34,765 nt of DNA from DATMNI01 sp035570275 (GTDB taxonomy: Bacteria; Acidobacteriota; Terriglobia; Bryobacterales; Bryobacteraceae), in assembly GCA_035570275.1 (NCBI GenBank), contig DATMNI010000397.1, positions 1-34,765 of the forward strand. The letters are read 5' to 3'. Position 1 is the stretch's first letter. The number at the start of each line of letters is the position of its first letter. The position numbers and the translations under genes were made by a program. The notes under the pieces are model-generated. The model made no database searches. It was given only the letters and a program-made list of their open reading frames with translations, and was not told the DNA's origin. Of this stretch, positions 30,321 to 34,765 are shown in pieces.

Positions 30321-31016
30321 ATGCAACGGCAACTGAAATCAGTGATCTTCGATTACGGCCTTGTTCTGTGTTTTCCTCAAGAACGCGAGGAAATCGAAGC
30401 CATGGCGGCCGTACTCGGCGCATCGCCCGGGGAAGTATCCCCCGGGGAAGTATCCCCCGGGGAAGTATCCAAACTGGCGGACTTCGAACGCTCCTACTGG
30501 GCTCACCGCCAGGCCTTCGACAGCGCTGACATAGCGCCTGAAGCCTACTGGGGCGCGATAGCCGCCGATTTGAAAAGGCCTCTCGCCGCGGGCGCGCTGG
30601 AACACGCGACGGAACTGGACAATCGGAGTTGGGCGCACCCCTCGCCGGTGATGGTCCGGTGGGCTTCCGCGCTCCGCGCGGCGGGCGTGCGGACGGCGAT
30701 CCTCTCGAATATGCCTGTCACGCTCCGCACTTACCTGGATTCCCATGCTCACTGGATGCCCGCCTTCGATCACCGGACGTTTTCGTGCGATGTACGGCTG
30801 GCGAAACCCGGCCCCGAGATCTTCCTGAGTTGCCTGGAGGGGCTGGGCGCGGCGTCCGGCGACACGTTGTTTTTGGATGACCGCGAGGAAAACGTGCACG
30901 CCGCGCGGTCGCTCGGCATCCACGCCCTGTGTTTCACCACCCCGGAGCAGGCTCAATGCGAGATGAACGAACGATACAGACTGCCGGTCCCGGTGGTTCC
31001 CCAGGTAGTTCCATAG
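30321..31016 (+). CDS. HAD-superfamily phosphatase (IA-type, YihX-like)
   Basis: A 231-residue HAD hydrolase. Motif I is VIFDYGLVL, with the nucleophile Asp and Gly where many HADs have a second Asp, as in YihX-like phosphatases. Motif II is AILSNMP, motif III the Lys in RLAKPGPEIF and motif IV LFLDDREENV. The substrate is unknown; relatives act on sugar phosphates, which would fit the neighbouring PfkB and DeoR genes. Three perfect 15-base repeats (30426-30470) add SPGEVSPGEVSPGEV in the cap region, where a single copy would be expected. Its end overlaps the MFS start by 61 bases. Confidence 0.82.
   Translation: MQRQLKSVIFDYGLVLCFPQEREEIEAMAAVLGASPGEVSPGEVSPGEVSKLADFERSYWAHRQAFDSADIAPEAYWGAIAADLKRPLAAGALEHATELDNRSWAHPSPVMVRWASALRAAGVRTAILSNMPVTLRTYLDSHAHWMPAFDHRTFSCDVRLAKPGPEIFLSCLEGLGAASGDTLFLDDREENVHAARSLGIHALCFTTPEQAQCEMNERYRLPVPVVPQVVP
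30426..30470 (+). repeat. In-frame 15-base tandem repeat inside the HAD gene
   Basis: Three identical copies of CCCGGGGAAGTATCC at 30426, 30441 and 30456, keeping the frame and adding five residues (SPGEV) per copy. Copy number can change by replication slippage without breaking the gene. Confidence 0.95.
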
Positions 31017-32152
31017 GTGAATTGAGGCGGGCTCGAATCTCCGTCTCCCTCATTTTCCTGATCCACGGGATTTTGATTTCGACCTGGCTGTCGCGGATTC
31101 CCGCCGTGCAGGCGAAGCTGCATCTTTCGGTGGGGGTGCTGGGCGCAACGCTGCTGACTGCGGCGGCCGGCGCGCTGATCGCCATGCCGCTGACCTCGAA
31201 GCTGGTGGGAAGATTCGGAAGCGCGCGTGTGACGCGGGTCTCCACGCTGGTACTGTGCATCTGCGTAGTGCTTCCCGGGTTGGCGTGGAATGTGCCTGCG
31301 CTGGCGGCGGCTCTGTTTGCCTATGGGGCCGCGGCGGGCCTGATGGACGTGGCGATGAACACGGAAGGCGTGGCGGTGGAAGCCGCCTACGGCCGCCCCG
31401 TCATGGTGGGCTTCCACGCGCTGTTCAGCTTTGGCGGCATGATCGGGTCGCTGATGGGCAGCGTGGCCGCGGGGCGCGCGATGGAGCCGGGGTGGCATTT
31501 GGCCGCGGTAGGCGGAGCGCTGGCCGCGGCGTCCATTCCGGTGTGCCGCCACATGCTGGTGAACGCCTCCGAGCCGCTGCCGGATACCAGTTCCACGCGC
31601 GAGTTGCTGCGTCCCCTGATCGGGCTGGGCGCGGTGGCATTCTGCATCCTTCTTGGTGAGGGGGCCATGGCCGACTGGAGCGCCGTGTATCTGGGACAGC
31701 TCTCCGGACCGGGCGTGGCGCCATTGGGTTACGCCGTGTTTTCGCTGTCGATGGCCCTGGGAAGGCTACGTGGAGACTGGTTCCACGAACGCCTCGGCTC
31801 CGTCGGCACGGTGCGGTGGGGCGGCGCGCTGGCGGCGGCCGGCCTGGGGATCGCGCTGCTGGTGGGCGGTGTTCCCGCCACGTTGGCCGGCTTCGCTTGC
31901 GCGGGATGGGGATTCTCCGCGATCTTTCCTATCCTATGCTCGGTGGCGGGCAAGAAGGCCGGCGACAAGCCGCAGGCCGGAATCGCCGCCGTCTCCGCCA
32001 CCGGCTATCTCGGCTTCCTGGTGGGCCCTCCCGCGATCGGCTTCATGGCACAAGCCTCCTCACTGCGAACGGCGCTGCTGCTGGTGGCCGCGCTCAGCGG
32101 TCTGGCGTCCGTGATGGCTGGCATCGCGCGGAGCGACTCGCGTCACACTTAG
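30956..32152 (+). CDS. MFS transporter
   Basis: A 398-residue Major Facilitator Superfamily protein with about 12 membrane segments, for example ISVSLIFLIHGILISTWLSR, LGATLLTAAAGALIAMPLTS and LAAALFAYGAAAGLMDVAMN. The GRFGSARVTR loop between segments 2 and 3 is the usual MFS motif A region, and the pattern LMDVAMNTEGVAVE recalls the YbjJ/fucose-permease-like group. The substrate is not known. The ATG at 30956 lies inside the HAD gene; a TTG near 31025 would remove a short hydrophilic head and is an alternative. The overlap suggests co-expression with the phosphatase, perhaps for uptake or export of a sugar-derived compound. Confidence 0.85.
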   Translation: MRDERTIQTAGPGGSPGSSIGELRRARISVSLIFLIHGILISTWLSRIPAVQAKLHLSVGVLGATLLTAAAGALIAMPLTSKLVGRFGSARVTRVSTLVLCICVVLPGLAWNVPALAAALFAYGAAAGLMDVAMNTEGVAVEAAYGRPVMVGFHALFSFGGMIGSLMGSVAAGRAMEPGWHLAAVGGALAAASIPVCRHMLVNASEPLPDTSSTRELLRPLIGLGAVAFCILLGEGAMADWSAVYLGQLSGPGVAPLGYAVFSLSMALGRLRGDWFHERLGSVGTVRWGGALAAAGLGIALLVGGVPATLAGFACAGWGFSAIFPILCSVAGKKAGDKPQAGIAAVSATGYLGFLVGPPAIGFMAQASSLRTALLLVAALSGLASVMAGIARSDSRHT

Positions 32153-32173
32153 TTCCCGGATTCCAGCCGCACG

Positions 32174-33217
32174 TCAACGTTGTGACAGCAACTCCTGGTA
32201 GAAGTCCACCACTTGCCGAATGTTCTCCTGACCGTCACCGGCCACGGCTGGCCGCGGAAGGCTGCCTTGCAGAACTTCGAAAATCGCATCCCGCAACCGG
32301 TCCCGGTTGGCGACGGGAACGAGGCGCACGCCCGGAGGCCGCATGCCGTTATCGCTGGCGATCACCGGGGTCCCGATGTAAAGCGCTTCCCGGACGGAAA
32401 CGGAATCGCCATCGTAGAGTGTGGTGCGCAACAGGGCGTCCGATTGCAGCATCAGCCGCAAGGTCATGGCGTGCGGCAAGTCGCCCCAGAGCAGCAGACG
32501 CCCGGCGTATGGCTTGGCGCCGATCCGTTCACGCAGGGCCGCTTCCAGGCTGCCTGAGCCCACGATAATCAGCCCCGCTTTGGGGAAACGCCGCAGGACG
32601 TCTTCCATGGTGTCAATCTGCAGGGGCAGATCGTATTCCGGCTCGAGCCCACTTACGGTGAGGAGCACCGGCTGGTGGGTGGCCGTGAAGGCGCGGAGAC
32701 GATCGGGGAGCAGCAGGGCCGGGTCCGGCGGTTTGACGGCGAACGGCAAGACGGTGCGGATACGCTCCGGGCGCACACCGAACTTCCGGAACAGTGCGGC
32801 GATTTCGGCATTCACGGCGATCAGGCCGTCCAGACGGCGCAAAACGAAACCGCGCAGCGTGCGCGGGGCCGCGGTTTGCCCGGCCGGGGACGAGGGGTAG
32901 CCGCCGGAATGGAAGGTTAATACGGTTTTGCGCCCGGGCAGCAGGGTAGCGAAGAAGGCCAGGGCCAGGAGACGCGCAGGCAGATGACCGCCGAAATGCA
33001 GGTGAACGATGTCCACCGGCAGCCGGAGCAAGAGCCGCGCCAGGCCGGTGGCGGTCTTGGGATAGTACACGCCATCGGCATCGGCTGCGCGGAACCGCGT
33101 GAGGTTGATCGCCATACATTGGTGGCCGCTGGCCAGCAGAAATTCGCGAATGGCTACTAGGTTGGTCTGCACGCCGCCGTGGGGCGGAGGATAAGGCCCT
33201 AATTGCACAACCTTCAT
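32174..33217 (-). CDS. GT4-family glycosyltransferase
   Basis: A 347-residue GT-B fold enzyme of the group 1 (GT4) type. N-terminal acceptor domain: MKVVQLGPYPPPHGGVQTNL and VDIVHLHFGGHLPARL. C-terminal nucleotide-sugar domain: VLLTVSGLEPEYDLPLQID, then FPKAGLIIVGSGSLEAAL and the donor-binding SVSVREALYIGTPVIASDNG. Such enzymes add sugars to polysaccharide or lipid acceptors at the inner membrane face. Start ATG 33217 fits the family; a GTG at 33241 would add eight residues. It faces the MFS gene end-to-end with 21 bases between. No polysaccharide cluster is visible nearby. Confidence 0.88.
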   Translation of the reverse strand: MKVVQLGPYPPPHGGVQTNLVAIREFLLASGHQCMAINLTRFRAADADGVYYPKTATGLARLLLRLPVDIVHLHFGGHLPARLLALAFFATLLPGRKTVLTFHSGGYPSSPAGQTAAPRTLRGFVLRRLDGLIAVNAEIAALFRKFGVRPERIRTVLPFAVKPPDPALLLPDRLRAFTATHQPVLLTVSGLEPEYDLPLQIDTMEDVLRRFPKAGLIIVGSGSLEAALRERIGAKPYAGRLLLWGDLPHAMTLRLMLQSDALLRTTLYDGDSVSVREALYIGTPVIASDNGMRPPGVRLVPVANRDRLRDAIFEVLQGSLPRPAVAGDGQENIRQVVDFYQELLSQR

Positions 33218-33241
33218 AGGCCGGTCGGGATTCTCATCCAC

Positions 33242-33675
33242 GATGATGGTTTGAGTCCTTTGCGAATGACCTGTTTCATGCGGCTTTCATACGGCTTTCA
33301 TACAAGGGGGTGTCAGACTCCACTGTAACAAGTCTGGCGCGCCGCCTCGGCGAACCGACGAGTTCGAGCCGAAGTCTAAATGGAAGAACGAAGCCAATCT
33401 TGGTTGATTCGACTGGAGTTGTAAATTGGCTTCGAGATTGGGAGGCAGCGGAGCGGAATGATTCGTCACGATGTTTGTTCAGGTTTCAGTCGTCAGCTTT
33501 CGGTAAACCAGCCACTCCGGCGGGCGTGGCCGATTCGACTGGGACCCGCTCTCAAGCTCCTCAGCTTCAGGATGACATACGATGTCAAAGAACAGGGGGT
33601 GCGACAGGTGGGCGGAAGCGCCTAAAGCTTTGGAAATATGTGGGTTGGCGATTCCTTGAAGTTTGGTGACCGGTT
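33242..33675. other. Intergenic segment with an inverted repeat
   Basis: No convincing gene in about 430 bases. CGAAGCCAAT (33389-33398) and ATTGGCTTCG (33425-33434) form a perfect ten-base inverted repeat with a 26-base spacer, and GATTCGACTGG occurs twice (near 33407 and 33530). It may be remnant DNA of a lost element. Confidence 0.4.
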
Positions 33676-33933
33676 TTGGGAGACCCGGGTGTTTATAGTA
33701 GAGCCGGGCAAGACCAAATCAACTCCGGGCTGGACAGCATCATCGCCGCGATGCGTCCGGGAGAGCGGCGCACCGTCATCGTGCCGGCGGCCTTGGGATC
33801 TGGCCGCGCCGGGCTTTACCTCTGGAAACCCCAGGTCAACGCCGCTTCGCGATCTCCCAACGCGAGGGTGGCGTTGACAGTTGGGAGGGGGATGCCTCTT
33901 AAACCTGTTCCAGCGAACGCCGCACCTGATTGA
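33676..33933 (+). pseudogene. FKBP-type peptidyl-prolyl isomerase fragment
   Basis: From about 33715 the forward frame reads INSGLDSIIAAMRPGERRTV, IVPAALGSGRAGLYLW and SPNARVALTVGRG. This recalls the core of FKBP isomerases (PGxDxGIxGMxxGxxRxxxVPxxLGYG, then a closing strand). The N-terminal half of the domain and a proper start are missing, and its 3' end overlaps the DinB gene. It is most likely a remnant; a chance match is possible. Confidence 0.45.
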
Positions 33934-34432
33934 TATGGTTCATGTCGTGTCCAGCCATATGACGGGCCAGATCTTCGACTGTAATCCTGCCGCGTTCGGC
34001 GTGCATGCCGTAGCGCTGCCACTCCTCGGGGGTGAGCCTGACGAACAGGCGCAGATTGGCCTCCCGCAGCAGACGGAACATCTCGAGAGCCTCCCGGGGC
34101 GTCCATGAATCGTAATCGCCGAGTCTCGCCCATTCGTCGGGATCAAAGCTTGGCAGTGTTGCGCCGCTGTGTTCGATCATCTGGCGGTAACGCCAACTGC
34201 TGACCAGTTCGTCCTCGGCCAGATGGGCGAGAATCGCACGGACTGACCACTTGCCGGGCGCGGGACGCCGACCGAGCATTTCGTCCGGCGCTCCTTCGAT
34301 CAGGCAGGCAAGCGTGCGGGGCGCCTCGCGCTGCATTGCGATCGGCTCCTGGTCCACGATATAGGCGTCCAGCCGGGCTTTGTACTGGTCCGCGGTTTCA
34401 GTGGCTGGTGCGTCTGCGATCCCTTTTTGCAT
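33899..34432 (-). CDS. DinB-superfamily protein
   Basis: A 177-residue four-helix protein of the DinB/YfiT-like superfamily. The metal-site pattern is visible as His in AILAHLAEDELVSSWRYRQM and the pair in HMAGHDMNHINQVRRSL. The N-terminal helix contains LIEGAPDEMLGRRPAPGKWS, the usual W-S preceding the first His. Members include thiol-S-transferases and metal-dependent hydrolases, many without a known reaction, so no role is assigned. The ATG at 34432 (MQKGIADA) fits better than upstream alternatives. It stands alone. Confidence 0.82.
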   Translation of the reverse strand: MQKGIADAPATETADQYKARLDAYIVDQEPIAMQREAPRTLACLIEGAPDEMLGRRPAPGKWSVRAILAHLAEDELVSSWRYRQMIEHSGATLPSFDPDEWARLGDYDSWTPREALEMFRLLREANLRLFVRLTPEEWQRYGMHAERGRITVEDLARHMAGHDMNHINQVRRSLEQV

Positions 34433-34565
34433 CTTGACATTATCTCGCAGTGAAAGCCGACCCCTGCGCGACCTGGCAAATGCGCGGCGCACGATGGCAA
34501 GGCCAAGATGAGCTTGAGGCGGCGTGGAAAGCGGATTTGTGGAGGCCGGTATACTCTCTGCTTCC

Positions 34566-34681
34566 GGCGGATTGGCAATCCGTCTGGCGCGAATTGCGGG
34601 CGAGCCGCAAACAAGGGCCGGCTGGCTCGCTGCCGCATCGCCCGAGGCGGATTAACAATCCGCCGCAGGTTAACAACCTGC
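34566..34681. repeat. Three short palindromes in a terminal repeat-rich spacer
   Basis: GGCGGATTGGCAATCCGTC at 34566-34584, GGCGGATTAACAATCCGCC at 34646-34664 and GCAGGTTAACAACCTGC at 34665-34681 are stems of about six to eight pairs around three-base loops, the last two side by side. They resemble dispersed intergenic palindromes of Acidobacteriota. Forward frames here look open only because the repeats lack stops; no gene is called in 34433-34765. Confidence 0.75.
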
Positions 34682-34765
34682 CCCACAAGCAAAGCGCCCG
34701 CGTGGCGCGGGTCCATACGGGAGAGGAACTTGGATCGTTCCGGCGGCGGTTCGTGGCAGACTGAT

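Noticed and set aside
33389..33434. Insertion-sequence terminal inverted repeats
   Set aside because: The ten-base inverted repeat has only 26 bases between arms and no transposase frame, so it is more likely a hairpin or a relic.
34450..34764. A 104-codon forward gene at the right edge
   Set aside because: Most of it is translated from palindromic repeats and it has no ribosome binding site or recognised domain.

Overview
The window reads as chromosomal DNA of a GC-rich soil bacterium, most likely an Acidobacteriota member of the Solibacter/Bryobacter type. This is inferred from gene content: an alternative complex III pentaheme cytochrome, FHA-GAF-PP2C signalling, an orphan piece of a Planctomycete/Solibacter-type heme-binding dehydrogenase, a Tes-like radical SAM gene next to an Lgt-like gene, many toxin-antitoxin genes, and palindromic intergenic repeats. 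No rRNA, tRNA or CRISPR array was seen.

Left part (1-11.1 kb). A truncated actA (alternative complex III) and a Tat-exported glycosylasparaginase-type hydrolase lead into an accessory stretch (2.0-6.8 kb) rich in broken genes. It holds a hypothetical gene with two frameshifts, a hicA-hicB pair whose antitoxin gene is frameshifted, an intact hicB-hicA pair in reverse order, a HEAT-like gene, and a parD-parE pair whose toxin carries a nonsense codon and a frameshift. Next come fur with an FHA/GAF/PP2C phosphatase, an M55 D-aminopeptidase, the 3' stub of a heme-binding-domain gene, and an antitoxin/PIN toxin pair.

Middle (11.2-18.4 kb). An ECF sigma / zinc-finger anti-sigma / secreted protein operon is followed by a lipid-linked cluster read leftward: an ABM-domain protein, an Lgt-like membrane enzyme, a Tes-like (COG1964) radical SAM enzyme and a small membrane protein. 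The Lgt-like and radical SAM genes each carry a single-base frameshift. The cluster lies between the intact hemG and a degenerate copy of the hemG 3' end in the same orientation, so it is flanked by direct repeats.

Right-middle (17.0-27.0 kb). One long leftward operon: rimP-nusA-infB-ylxP-rbfA-apbE-hemE-hemG, combining transcription/translation factors with late heme synthesis. It is preceded by a hairpin/T-tract leader. Three of its wider spacers (infB/ylxP, ylxP/rbfA, hemE/hemG) are filled with CCGGTGG-based repeats.

Right part (27-34.8 kb). A secreted hypothetical protein, a PfkB sugar kinase with a DeoR regulator, a divergent HAD phosphatase with a near-leaderless promoter overlapping an MFS transporter, a GT4 glycosyltransferase, an FKBP-like remnant, a DinB-family protein and terminal palindromic repeats. 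Frameshifts lie only in accessory genes while the long core genes are intact, which favours real decay over random assembly error, though reads are needed to settle this.
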